From: Paraglomus occultum
Taxonomy: Eukaryota; Glomeromycota; Glomeromycetes; Paraglomerales; Paraglomeraceae
DNA length: 21,045 nucleotides
Direction: 5' to 3'
Assembly: GCA_910592205.1 (NCBI GenBank)
Contig: CAJVPJ010000602.1
Coordinates: 1 to 21,045, forward strand
The translations under genes were made by a program, and so were the position numbers. The notes under the pieces are model-generated. The model made no database searches and had not been told where the DNA came from. It worked only from the letters and a program-made list of their open reading frames with translations. Shown here piece by piece: positions 9,292 through 19,531 of this stretch (the stretch's first letter is position 1; every line of letters starts with the position of its first letter).

Positions 9292-10963
9292 TTATTTTAA
9301 TACTAACGAACAATCTATGCTGAAGTCATTCTGTTGTTGTAAATAACGCAATATATTTTCGACACCATCGTTACTGTCACACTCTTCCGCAGCTGTTTCT
9401 TGAACTAAAGCGATGATTTCATCATCTTTTATGTCGGATTTCTCCAAACTTGAGTCAATATTAATGTAATCTTCTGCATTAAGTTGGGCTGCGTCCGTTT
9501 GATTGATATTGTATTTTCAATATCTTCTTCGGCATCAATTAACATGTTATCGTCTTCGGGTATAATACCAGTTCTTTGCCAACAACGGTAGTTATCACTC
9601 ACATTTTTCCATGCTTGTGCCGTCCAATTTATTGCATGAAAGATATTTAGGTCAGGAATTTCATAACCATAGTTGTGAAAGGGGAGGCAATCATTTCGCC
9701 GACAATCATTTCACCGACAAATGTTCACCAACATTATTTCAAAATTATCCTTTTTAGGTAATTAGTTGTCGGTGAAATGATACAGACCCTTGTGAAAGTC
9801 ATCGAAAGCGTCGACAGAGCAGTTTTCTGTAATGTGCCTAAAATTTTCTAACAAATAGTCAGTTTGAGAAAAACTCAATCGTTGCACAAATAATTAAACA
9901 ACAATTAATGGATAATAATAAATACTTTGAATGAATATATTATACCCTGGTCTATTGTTTGAATATGTGCGGTAGTATTTGGCGGCAATAATGCAGTTCA
10001 ATATTATTTAATCTCTCATTCTCCTCCAAATGATGCGACGATGCATTATCCACTATCAACAAAATATGTCTTTTCTTTTGTCGCATTTCTTGATCGACAA
10101 TTCTTATCCAGCTTCGAAAGATAGAACACTGCATCCATGCCGAATTATTCCAATAGTATAAGACGGGAAGTGTCTTTTTATCTATATTGCTGATGCAGCG
10201 AGGATTTTTAAATTTGTAAATAAAACTGCCGGCAATTTATGGGTGCTGGTTGCATTGCATGCAAGCATAATTGTTATCCGATCTTTAGGTTTTTTCGTTC
10301 CAATAACAAAGTTTCTGGCAAAAGATTTATTCGGTTCTAGCTTCCAATAAAGTCCGGTTTCATCTGCATTGTATACGTCTTCTAAATCATACTTTGCGAT
10401 TAAAGACTGCAATTCCGTCCTATAAGCTGGCAAATCTTGAATTGGCGCACTTGCCGCCTCTCCTGATTTACAGTAGTCTTTAATGTTATTCCTTCGTTTA
10501 AAGTTCTCTACCCATCCCTATTTGACAAATGATAATTAATGACTGATTAATTGGTTACATAAATTGCATAAATTACCAACTAACTGCTGTTGCATTGAAG
10601 TATGAGATACCCAATTTTTGAGCACATTCCAATGCCTTTTGAACTAATATTGCACCAGTTACTGTATTGTTTGCTCGGTTAGCAAGATCAATCCACATGA
10701 CTAACGCGTTCTCTATGTTTGGCCATTCACATTCACGATCACGTTTCTTATTGACAGCTATCGTTTTTCTGCAATTGCAAGCCATTTTTCTTTTGTTCTG
10801 AGAATATCTCCTACTGTCGATTTACCAATTTGAAATAAATCTACAATACTTTCATGGTTTCATTTGGATGAGCAGCTTTATATTCACATAAAAATTTTTT
10901 CCCAATGACTGTAAGAGTTTTCAGTTTTCTTCCCTTATTAGAGTTAACTACAGTAGATTCCAT
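9292..10963 (-). pseudogene. Tigger/CENP-B-like transposase, decayed
   Basis: Read from 10963 downwards, the N-terminal helix-turn-helix appears as VDLFQIGKSTVGDIL, then a Tc5/CENP-B DNA-binding region (ALVMWIDLANRANN...ILVQKALECAQKLGI). The DDE_1 catalytic core follows. The first Asp lies in VYNADETGLYWKL, the second in ILLIVDNASSHH, and the third in TIDQGII, which needs a frameshift after the second. The C-terminal FHAINWTAQAWKNVSDN and TGIIPEDD are typical of Tigger proteins, and an acidic tail ends at 9292-9294. Lesions include frame changes near 10858, 10762, 10190 and 9955, another near 9500, and a 108-bp nested insertion at 9682-9789 that brings a stop. A short intron or gap may exist near 10510-10580. 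This copy cannot make an active enzyme. Confidence 0.88.
9673..9798. mobile_element. Nested 108-bp MITE with 9-bp target duplication
   Basis: A 108-bp insert (9682-9789) lies between direct repeats TTGTGAAAG at 9673-9681 and 9790-9798. Its ends are imperfect inverted repeats: GGGGAGGCAATCATTTCGCC... on the left, and the right end reversed GGGTCTGTATCATTTCACC.... Both continue into CGACAA. The left arm has the unit CATTTC(G/A)CCGACAA twice in tandem. Removing the insert and one repeat restores the transposase frame across DDFHNYGYEIPDLN. A 9-bp duplication is typical of Mutator-like elements; a Merlin-like origin is also possible. It carries no coding capacity. Confidence 0.8.
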
Positions 10964-11316
10964 TTGCAATTTATATTATTATTGAATACCAACGCGAATA
11001 ATTATTTGGTATCGTTGTAACACGATTTTCTTAACTAATAGGAAGAACACGGTTGTCACGTGAGACCGACTTATAGGTATATACAACTATTGAGCTGTTA
11101 ATGAGATGGAAGTCTGCTTTAACAAAGTTTTTGGCGTAACAAAGAACTTGGTTAAAACGGACTTTACTGTGTACCATCTATTAGCGTTAGGCCGTTAATT
11201 TTTTTACTGTAAAAAATTCTAATTCTGTAATTTTGGAATTTTCGTCGTAGATAACAGCTTGTTAAGAATGGCCTCATCGAGAAATTATATAGATTGGCCG
11301 ACTTATCGAGGTTGAC

Positions 11317-12492
11317 TATGTAGTACTTGATAAGGATAAACGCATTAATTGTTAATTCTAAAAATTTAGCCCGACGCCTGCCTCAATTTAATTGGAGGAT
11401 TCTTTCGCAAGACGATGGTAATCATGTTAGACACCTATATAATATAAAGAAAGAATATTAAGATAAAACCTAAAGGTGAAGAAGTTAATAAACATTGATA
11501 AAAGGAATTGATGAATTCCAAGGTGAATTTCACTTGCCGCGTCAAGCAGAAGATTAGTTTTTTATACCTCTCACCAATAATAGGATTATTGACTCGCATA
11601 CTATTACGCAATCGCCGACAATGATTTCAAAAATGCAACAAGCTTGGCCAAATCATGTACCAATTACTAATATATGCCTGGCATAAGAACATTGTACACT
11701 AGATTCGCTATAACACTACGAAATGTATTTTACTACTCCAATTAACATTGGGACTGTTCGAAAATTGATTAGTACAAACTCTACATAAAATTTAGCTTTG
11801 CATGGCCAACTCAATAATTAAAGTTAAAATTTAAAGCCAGCAGACTTTAGTTACGGCATTATTCAAGGTACACGTCTTACCATGTTATCGATTCAAATTG
11901 GAACGCGTTTTATGGGTAACCTCCTCTTTCAGACCAAACTCTAACCGTGACGTTTTGTTTTTTTTTACGGTTTTAGCGCTATTCATAAAAAGAGATGGCA
12001 AAAAGAGAGGGGATATTCGTATGTGCTTATAGCAATTATTTTCTTTCACAAATTCACGCCTAATTTATCCTTAAAATCGACAAATTGATTTATTCTAATC
12101 GTTTTTTGTTGTTTAATATGTATTATTCCAGAACGCAGATTCCTAAAATCTAAGCTATGCTGAACCAAAACTCTGTCGCTACGCATTTCATATTATCAAA
12201 CATTGAATAAGCAAAAAAAAAAATTCTGATTTATAATTATTATCAATATTAATACCTGGTAATAATGATTTCTACACTCAAGAGCTTGGTTTCTATAACA
12301 TCGTAACAACATACAGTAGTTCATAATGTTATGTCGCGAGATCGATAATTATCATCATTATCAGTATTATTATAACAATAAGAAGATTGAAACACGTGAC
12401 TAATGCATTTATATTAATATAGCAATAGTAATAGTGGGACAATCGTAAATCACTTCGGAGCGAAAATTCTCTTTCAAACTGCAGTGCTCTTT
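11317..12492. other. Intergenic region between the transposon and the PPR gene
   Basis: The first 39 bases (11317-11355) are probably the separated 3' end of the DCTN4 coding sequence: 12 codons in frame with the pre-insertion reading, then TAA. The rest is AT-rich with no gene I can support. CACGTGAC at 12393-12400, 93 bases before the PPR start, is an E-box of the Cbf1/USF type. Confidence 0.5.
12393..12400 (+). promoter_or_regulatory. E-box (CACGTGAC) upstream of the PPR gene
   Basis: CACGTGAC is the core recognised by bHLH factors such as fungal Cbf1, which in yeast sits in many promoters of mitochondrial genes. It is 93 bases before the PPR ATG. Position and match are suggestive only. 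Confidence 0.25.
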
Positions 12493-15270
12493 ATGATACT
12501 GCGTAGTCCACTATCACAGTTGGTAAAGATCTCTACTCAACAAATACGGACTGGCCATTCATCGGTTGTAGCATTTGGCAAAGCATGCCGAACGGAGACT
12601 AATTCGAAGAATCTCTGGAAAAATTATTTGGCTGTGTTAGATGATTGTAGGCTTGACGAATTAGACAGATACACCGTAAGGCGATTTCTGAGGAGACTGA
12701 GTAAGCTCGATGATGTGAGCCAACGAGCTGCCAAAACCAAGAAGGTACTGAAAGATTTGGCAGAGATTGGATTTCACGCTCATCAGGTCGAAAGAAATTA
12801 TTTAATCGAGGCATATTTAAGCGTAAATAAACTTGCCGAAGCGAGAGAAACATTTGATCACATACACAATTTAAAACCACCGTTAGCTAGAGACTACTGT
12901 CCATTTTGCCCTGCCTTTAATATGATGATAGAAGCGTATGGGAGCAGAGGTGATTTAGAGGAAGCCAGAAAGCTGTATCAGTATATGTTTGAAAAAGGTG
13001 TTAAGCCGGATGCAAAAACACGATTGATAATAACAGCAATATTTAAGAAAAATTTATCGCCAACAACGCTCGAGTGGTTTTACGGGCTGATTGAGTCTAA
13101 ATTAATTGACGATGGAACCGGGAAGGAAGGAATAATTGTATTAACAGATGCGGGAAATTTAGATGGAGCCTTAGAACTGTTCAACAAACTCAAGTCATTA
13201 GGTTATCAAATGGATGCACATGTATATGCTCGTTTGGTTAGCCTACTCACGCGACATGGACGTTTGGTTGAAGCAATAGATTTGGTTAAAGAGCTTAAGG
13301 TGAGCGGTGTTTCGATTGATACTGTGGCGTATAATGTTATGCTGAGAGCGCATATACGATCTAACGAACCGGAACAAGCTATTAAAGTTATTGATGAAAT
13401 GATAGAAGCAAAAGTATATCCAGTTCTTCGTTCATTCGAAATAATGGTTGATGCGTTTGCTAATGAAGGACAAGTTAAGCCAGCATTAATAACATTGAAA
13501 AAGATGCATGATTTAGGAGTAAAGCCAGACGCCCACTTGTACACTTGTCTGATCAAATTATTTGCTAATGTTAATGATATCGACGCAATGGAAAAGATGT
13601 TTCGCCACATGGTAGAGAAAGGCTTTGATGCCAATCTAATTACGTATACTATACTGATGACAGCTTATTGTCGTAATTACGATATAGAGAAAGCCATTCT
13701 GATCTCTAACGCAATGCTGAAAGCAGACATACTACCAGATGCCAGATTGTTTAATGCATTGATTAGTATATGTGGCGAAAGAGCAGACTCGGATGGTGCC
13801 ATGATGTTACTTGATGATATGAAAATGCGGAATATTCTTCCTGATGTTTACACGTATACATCTATCATGAAAGCATTTGTTAAAGCCACAGACATCAACG
13901 GAGCAGAAAGAGTTCTACAATCTATGATCACTTCAGGAATTAAACCGCACGCTGTGACATATAACATATTACTCGATTATTTCGTAGAACAACGAGACGT
14001 TATGCAAGTGCGACGGATTTATGAAGAGATGTTATATGCTGACGTCCGTCCGGATATCAATACTTATGGTTGCTTAATGCAAAGCTACTGTACAATGGGA
14101 GATTTCAAAGCAGCCTTTGAACTTCTCATACACATGGAAAATGTAAACGTAAAACCAGATGTCCAAATTTATACGATACTTATAAACGCGTACATGCGTC
14201 GGCGTGACTTTGTTGCAGCCGAGCGAACATACGAAACACTTATTTCTAAGGACTTCATACCTTCGTACTTTACATACGCAGTACTCGTTGACGGCCATGC
14301 CAGGAAAGGGGATCTTGGCTTCGCAAGGAAACTTCTAGGCGAGCTTATTGCTCATTCCGAGTTGGAATCTCAAGATTCTGAAATGGTAAGACACAAGGCG
14401 TTTCCACAATATTTGTTTACTCCTATAATGGATGCATATGCTAAGCAAGCTCAGAGTGATGCAGCGCGTGAAATATTTGAGGAGATGGTGTTACTCGGTA
14501 TCAGACCAAACGAATATGCATATACGATATTAATGGATGGATATCGTCGTGGTGGAAATTACGAAGCGGTGTGGCACATGTGGAAAATATTGCTTGGAGA
14601 ATTTGGGGATAAGTCTTTGTTATCAGATAAAAATGTATTGCCAATTAGACATGTCAAATCGACAACTGAGCGAAATCAGATGAAATTCGAAAAAGTTTTT
14701 TCAAAAATCGCATCGTTCTCCCCAAAGTTCCGAAAGATGCCTTTTCATGCACTATCCATACTATTGGAGACACTTACTGCAGCAGGAAGATATGACTTGG
14801 TGGAGCAAGAATGGCAACGAATGCACAGTCAAGGCTTTAAATTTGATGCACATAATTATAATCACTATGCCCAGTCTCTTGTTGCATCTGGAAATATTTT
14901 GAAAGCATGCATTGTTATAAAGGATCATCTTATCAAAGGATGGGATAGTCGTTTGGCACATTGGCGACGAACAGCAACGGGTACACGCTTTGAAAAGAGA
15001 CAACGAAAAGCAAAATTAATCGAACAGAGCACTTCATTTTATCCACATAGAAAAACACTCATGATGCTTAAGAAAGTTTTTGATCAGTTGCGTAGTGGAG
15101 AATGGGATAGTTTAAACATCGGTACAGACCAAAAACCGGGTAACGAACTTTGGACACATATTACGGAACATTACAGTGATATTGTGGCAAGCGTTGCAGA
15201 CATGAACGAGTTTATCGAGTGGGAGCGAAGAGATCAGACGATGTATGAACATACGAGAAGATCGATCTAG
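12493..15270 (+). CDS. Pentatricopeptide repeat (PPR) protein, probably mitochondrial
   Basis: A single intronless frame of 925 codons. An in-frame GTG three codons upstream is not a plausible fungal start, so the ATG at 12493 is chosen. The N-terminus MILRSPLSQLVKISTQQIRT is rich in Arg, Ser and hydrophobic residues and lacks acidic ones, as in mitochondrial presequences. About 16-18 PPR units follow from residue 130 or so. Ten of them (residues 242-591) are exactly 35 residues each without a gap, with the TYxxLMxAY...GxxPD pattern (VYTYTSIMKAF...GIKPH, AVTYNILLDYF...VRPD). Two further units occur near 770-840. The last 100 residues are basic and helical without SMR or DYW domains. PPR proteins bind organellar RNA, so a role in mitochondrial RNA processing, stability or translation is likely; the target is unknown. 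It stands out as intronless among intron-rich neighbours. Confidence 0.93.
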   Translation: MILRSPLSQLVKISTQQIRTGHSSVVAFGKACRTETNSKNLWKNYLAVLDDCRLDELDRYTVRRFLRRLSKLDDVSQRAAKTKKVLKDLAEIGFHAHQVERNYLIEAYLSVNKLAEARETFDHIHNLKPPLARDYCPFCPAFNMMIEAYGSRGDLEEARKLYQYMFEKGVKPDAKTRLIITAIFKKNLSPTTLEWFYGLIESKLIDDGTGKEGIIVLTDAGNLDGALELFNKLKSLGYQMDAHVYARLVSLLTRHGRLVEAIDLVKELKVSGVSIDTVAYNVMLRAHIRSNEPEQAIKVIDEMIEAKVYPVLRSFEIMVDAFANEGQVKPALITLKKMHDLGVKPDAHLYTCLIKLFANVNDIDAMEKMFRHMVEKGFDANLITYTILMTAYCRNYDIEKAILISNAMLKADILPDARLFNALISICGERADSDGAMMLLDDMKMRNILPDVYTYTSIMKAFVKATDINGAERVLQSMITSGIKPHAVTYNILLDYFVEQRDVMQVRRIYEEMLYADVRPDINTYGCLMQSYCTMGDFKAAFELLIHMENVNVKPDVQIYTILINAYMRRRDFVAAERTYETLISKDFIPSYFTYAVLVDGHARKGDLGFARKLLGELIAHSELESQDSEMVRHKAFPQYLFTPIMDAYAKQAQSDAAREIFEEMVLLGIRPNEYAYTILMDGYRRGGNYEAVWHMWKILLGEFGDKSLLSDKNVLPIRHVKSTTERNQMKFEKVFSKIASFSPKFRKMPFHALSILLETLTAAGRYDLVEQEWQRMHSQGFKFDAHNYNHYAQSLVASGNILKACIVIKDHLIKGWDSRLAHWRRTATGTRFEKRQRKAKLIEQSTSFYPHRKTLMMLKKVFDQLRSGEWDSLNIGTDQKPGNELWTHITEHYSDIVASVADMNEFIEWERRDQTMYEHTRRSI

Positions 15271-15359
15271 ACTTTCACAATAAGGAGAAGAGGAGGTAAG
15301 TTGCAATTGACCACAATTGATAACTTGACGCGACCTGCATGCATAAAAATCTTGATATA

Positions 15360-16561
15360 CAGTATGTCTCAAGAATAATTGCGGTTACAAAAATTGAGTT
15401 TACTCAACGTCTACCATAGATAGCAAGCTAAAAACTTTATTTTGAAGATCTACATACACTTAGTATGGAATTCTATCCCCATTATTTTCTAAAATAAGCT
15501 CGCAACGTGTTTTGACTGACCGAATCATATTAACTATGTGCTGTTGTGGAACCGCCTCCCATTCTTCTGTCAAAAACTGCTTTAACTGCTCAATATTTTG
15601 AGGCATTCTTTTTTCAACATTATTTTTTATAATTTGCCACAAGTTTTCAATGGGGCTATTTGATGGCCAGTCAATTACGTTTACCCCACTTTTTGCTAAA
15701 AATTTTTTAGTAACCCAGGAGGTATGCTTGGGATCATTGTCCTGTTGCAGCCTCCATTTGTTGTGATACATACTCTGAGCTGCAGATAAAAGCTAGTCCT
15801 GCAAAATGTTGACATAAAACTGACTGTCCATAATATTAGTAAAACAAATTAGAGGCGTTTTTCCTCGCCTCCCCAAGCAAAAACCTTTTGTCGCGTTTTG
15901 GGCAATCTCCTAACTAGTTTTGTCCCACTTTGGTACCAACGTCGAACTTTATTTCTAAAGAGGTCGAACGCATTTTCATCTGTAAATATAGTATTATGCC
16001 ATTTATCGTTCATATGAGATCTTGCCCATGCAATACTAATACGTGCATTGACATGTTTTGTGTAAGCATCGGAGTTCCAATGGGCACGGAACTCTGATAT
16101 CCCTTTTTTTTGTGTCTCCAGACAGTATTATTATTATGTGAAATTGTAGTACCATACTTATTTTCTATTTGTATTGCCAGTTGTCTTGTTGAAACAGCAG
16201 AATTGTGTCGTATATACTGAAATACAGTCCTGGACATATTATGTGTAACCTTCCGCGGAGGTCCTGATTTCTTTCTATGCGCTACAGTTTGCGTTTCTTT
16301 AATTTTTTTAGATTATATTCAATAATTCGACAGTCTTCTGGTGAATATCTTTAGGAGATCGGATATTATTCTGCCAGAATTGTAGTATGGTCTGACGTTG
16401 GGTTTCAAGTCGAGAATTTACCATATTGCGATTAAAAGTCTAACGTAAAATTTGTTTACGCAGGTGTTTTATACAAAACTAACAAAACGAGACACGCAGA
16501 CAACGCCTGTCTAAATTTATTAATAAAATAATGGTCGTCCTATAAACCACGAGACACACTG
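15360..16561 (-). mobile_element. Tc1-like DNA transposon, decayed
   Basis: The left end CAGTATGTCTC (15360-15370) and right end GAGACACACTG (16551-16561) are inverted repeats matching at 10 of 11 bases, flanked by TA at 15358-15359 and 16562-16563. The 1202-bp length and a transposase lying about 100 bp from one end and 137 bp from the other fit Tc1 elements. Inside the TIRs the similarity falls away quickly. A second CGAGACAC string at 16486-16493 makes the right boundary less sure than the left. The element starts 90 bases after the PPR stop codon. Confidence 0.7.
15460..16424 (-). pseudogene. Tc1/mariner transposase (DD34E), broken
   Basis: Read from 16424 down: an N-terminal helix-turn-helix region (SRLETQRQTILQFWQNN), then STRQLAIQIENKYG, TIFTDENAF with the first catalytic Asp, KWRLQQDNDPKHTSW with the second, and SPIENLW with the Glu, ending GDRIPY. 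Lesions: a frame change near 16309; a one-base loss near 16054 (LTQN to HVNAR); a frame change near 15855; a TAG at 15793-15795; and an in-frame loss of four residues near 15654 where the family has DLNP. The last shortens the Asp-Glu spacing from 34 to 30. The protein cannot be made intact. Confidence 0.9.
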
Positions 16562-16563
16562 TA

Positions 16564-17122
16564 ACGACCAAACCTATTGCGGATGGCTTAATGACTAGGT
16601 CGTCGACGTAATGAATGTGGGTACAAGAAGATGCCCTGTAGCCAAAATTTTTCTGATTGAAAAAAAGATTATTCGACATAACGAAGTTAAAGTAAACTCT
16701 TCGTAACTGATATAGCGAACTGACAACATTAGTAAATTGTCTCTTGTCGTAACAATTTGACCAAGTGTGGTAAAATGTAAACGCATTGAAGACCTTTTTT
16801 TCTCCACCCGAATATTAGTGAAAGTCTATTATTATACCAATTAAATATAAATTGCTGATCGTTGTTCAAATGCAAATTCGGTATGTCAAGGAAATTGAGG
16901 TAGTAGAAACATAGCTCAGACAAAGTGAGCCCCTAATTAGAAAAAAGATGAACCAGAGCTATTTACTCGTAGAAGGCATTGTATTAGAGACACAATAATA
17001 AATACTAAACACACATTCTATCGTATGGGGTGGGAATGTCTTTGAATTCTTGTGGCACCATGTATGCATAACAACAGGTATGAAATTCGTTTTACATCTT
17101 TCAAATTTTATCCTTCTCTAGC
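16564..17122. other. Intergenic region upstream of PCM1
   Basis: About 560 bases with only short reverse-strand open frames that resemble nothing known. The stretch just before the PCM1 ATG, GTATGAAATT...CCTTCTCTAG (17078-17121), has the look of a small 5' UTR intron. At 44 nt it would be shorter than any coding intron in this window. Confidence 0.45.
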
Positions 17123-19531
17123 ATGGCTCCAATTGATTATAATAAAGTCAAATTAGTTTCAGCTAAGCATCCTAAACCACCTGGGGTGAAATTTACTTAT
17201 GGAACTGCTGGGTTTCGTATGAAGTATGTACAGCCACATTTGCAATTTTTCAATGTACTATATTGGTTTTCATTATTATCGATTCGATTAGAGCCGAATT
17301 GTTAGATTCGGTGACGTTTCGCGTTGGAATTTTGGCTTCTTTGAGATCAAAGAAGCTAGACTCTAAGACAATTGGCGTCATGATCACCGCATCACATAAT
17401 CCTGAAGAGGTGCGAAACACTAAAATAATCAAATATATCGTATTGTTGGTATTCGTTGTGAATATGTATAGTTATGTTCATGATTAACGCAGGACAACGG
17501 AGTCAAACTCGTTGATCCATACGGGGAGATGCTCGAACAATCCTGGGAAGAACATGCAACTAAGCTCGCAAACGCTGAATCAGACGATGACTTGGTCAAC
17601 GTTATACAGGATATTATAGTTAACACAGGTCTTGATGGATCGAAGGATTCTTCTGTTGTTTACGCTAGAGACACAAGGTTCCTATATGCCTTTTTCTAAC
17701 GCTGCTTGTTTACCGAAAGCGCTGTTATATAATATCGAATATCGATGCTGTACTCAATCCGATTAGTTGATATATAGACCCAGCGGTCCAGCACTAGTTG
17801 CCGCTGTCGAGGATGCGTTAAAAGTTCTTGGAGCCAAGGCTTTGGATTTTGGTGTTAAGACTACACCGGAACTTCATTACGTCACGCGTTGTCTGAATAC
17901 TGCGGGCACAAAAGATGCGTATGGGGAGCCAACAGAAGAGGGCTACTTTAAAAAATTGGGCGATGCATTTAGGGAACTGGTGGTATGATTATTTATAATA
18001 TTGCGATTGAATATACAAGCAAACAGATTGCAGCCACCCAGACATAGTATCGTTGTTATATAATAGGAACAGAAGCCTCATTTATCGGCATTGACCGTCG
18101 ATGCAGCCAACGGGGTCGGTGCGCCGAAAGTACGTCAGTTATCTGAAGTTGTTGGCAAGTTCATTGATCTCAGAGTAGTGAATGATGATATTTATACTAA
18201 GGGCAAACTTAATTTCCAAGTAAGTCGTGTAATAGTAATTGCGACTTTTCTTCATATGCACACAATTATTTAATACAGTCATGTCTAGTGCGGAGCAGAT
18301 TTTGTGAAGACGCAACAGAGAGCTCCTCCCGGAATGAATCTCGTCAGTGGAATGCGAGCATGTTCGCTTGACGGTGACGCCGATAGAATTGTTTACTATT
18401 ATGCAGATGAGGGTAGGTGAGAACGATATCTCTTTTAGACACAATTATATTACTAACTTCTCATCGCCTGTTTCATTAAAGATGGGAAATTTAGATTGCT
18501 CGATGGTGATAAAATTGCCGGCCTCGCCGCAAGCTTCATAATTGATCTTGTGAGGACAGCAGGTATTGGTGACATCAAGATCGGCGTAGTCCAAACTGCA
18601 TACGCTAATGGAAGTTCGACAGCGTATCTGACTAATGTTTTGGTGGGTATTCTCAAGATAATCCTAAACCGCGTATATGCAATGATTATTATAACAATTT
18701 ATATTGTAGAAAGTGCCAGTTTCCTGCGTACCTACTGGAGTAAAGCATCTTCATCATGAAGCAGAGAAATATGACGTTGGTGTTTACTTTGAGGCAAACG
18801 GTCATGGAACCGTTCTCTTCAGTTCTCATGCAATAAACTCAATTCGATCTGCCAAGGGGTGAGCGTAGCATTTAGTAGCTACTATTTTCGTTTCAAATTA
18901 CACTAAAAGTGGTTGATGACGTTTCATTCATAATTCGGATCAGCGGGACTCCCGAGCAAGTAACGGCCATTAACCAATTGAGCGCTCTCACTAATCTCAT
19001 TAATCAAACCGTTGGAGATGCAATCTCTGACATGCTATTTGTTGAAAGTATTCTCATGAATAAACAAATAACTTTAAGACAGTGGGATGAAGCTTACACC
19101 GATTTACCCAATCGGTTAGTCAAAGTAGTGGTACGTAACTAGTAAAAGCATGCAGATACGAAATGAGCCGTTATAACGATAGTTCATTCATTGTTAGGTT
19201 GCCGATCGTCATATATTCAAGACGACAGACGCCGAGCGTAAGTTGGTTGAGCCTAAAGGTCTTCAAGATAAGATCAACGCGATTGTTGCCCCATACACAG
19301 AAGGCAGATCCTTTGTTCGGTACGTATCGATTTTGAATAGCATACAATTAGGGCTTGACAACGTCTTACTTGCGCTGTAATACTATTAGACCGTCTGGAA
19401 CAGAAGATGTGGTTCGTGTCTACGCAGAAGCTGCCACTCGCCAGGACTGTGACGAGCTTGCGTTCAAAATCGCTGGTCTTGTGTTTGACGAAGCTGGTGG
19501 TGTTGGAGAACGGCCGAAGGAATTTTTATAA
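17123..19531 (+). CDS. PCM1: Phosphoacetylglucosamine mutase, 11 exons
   Basis: It converts N-acetylglucosamine-6-phosphate to the 1-phosphate, the step before UDP-GlcNAc, which feeds chitin, N-glycans and GPI anchors; cytosolic. Exons: 17123-17223, 17292-17409, 17493-17677, 17778-17982, 18067-18219, 18289-18412, 18482-18642, 18710-18858, 18944-19130, 19198-19319, 19390-19531. Together they give 1647 nt, or 548 aa (yeast Pcm1 557, human PGM3 542). All four alpha-D-phosphohexomutase landmarks are intact. The phosphoserine loop [14 protein letters not shown] has the catalytic Ser at 68. The metal loop DGDADR has Asp 282, 284 and 286. The sugar-binding loop is FEANGHGT at 376-383, and the phosphate-binding loop is RPSGTED at 502-508. 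Introns are 67-100 nt. The call is firm; PCM1 is the yeast name and AGM1/PGM3 are synonyms. Confidence 0.95.

Larger units (their letters stand above)
9129..11316 (-). mobile_element. Tigger/pogo-type DNA transposon with perfect 21-bp TIRs
   Basis: A 2188-bp element bounded by 21-bp perfect inverted repeats, GTCAACCTCGATAAGTCGGCC at 9129-9149 and its reverse complement at 11296-11316. TA target duplications lie at 9127-9128 and 11317-11318. It encodes a CENP-B/Tigger-like transposase on the minus strand, decayed by frameshifts. Just inside the left TIR is a second inverted repeat (CGATAAGTCG at 9137-9146, CGACTTATCG at 9171-9180) around the 12-bp palindrome GCCCACGTGGGC (9147-9158). The intact TIRs and target duplication suggest a fairly recent insertion or mobilisation in trans of an already broken copy. 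Confidence 0.92.

Noticed and set aside
12484-12492. Start of the PPR protein at GTG 12484
   Set aside because: Fungal nuclear genes start at ATG, and an in-frame ATG follows at 12493 with a good presequence-like N-terminus.
13206-13634. 142-codon reverse-strand frame inside the PPR gene
   Set aside because: It is the antisense shadow of a long, clearly coding PPR array. Its composition reflects the complement of repeat codons.
18091-18273. Separate small genes within the PCM1 region
   Set aside because: All the open stretches from 17123 to 19531 are exons of one phosphoacetylglucosamine mutase that join in phase.
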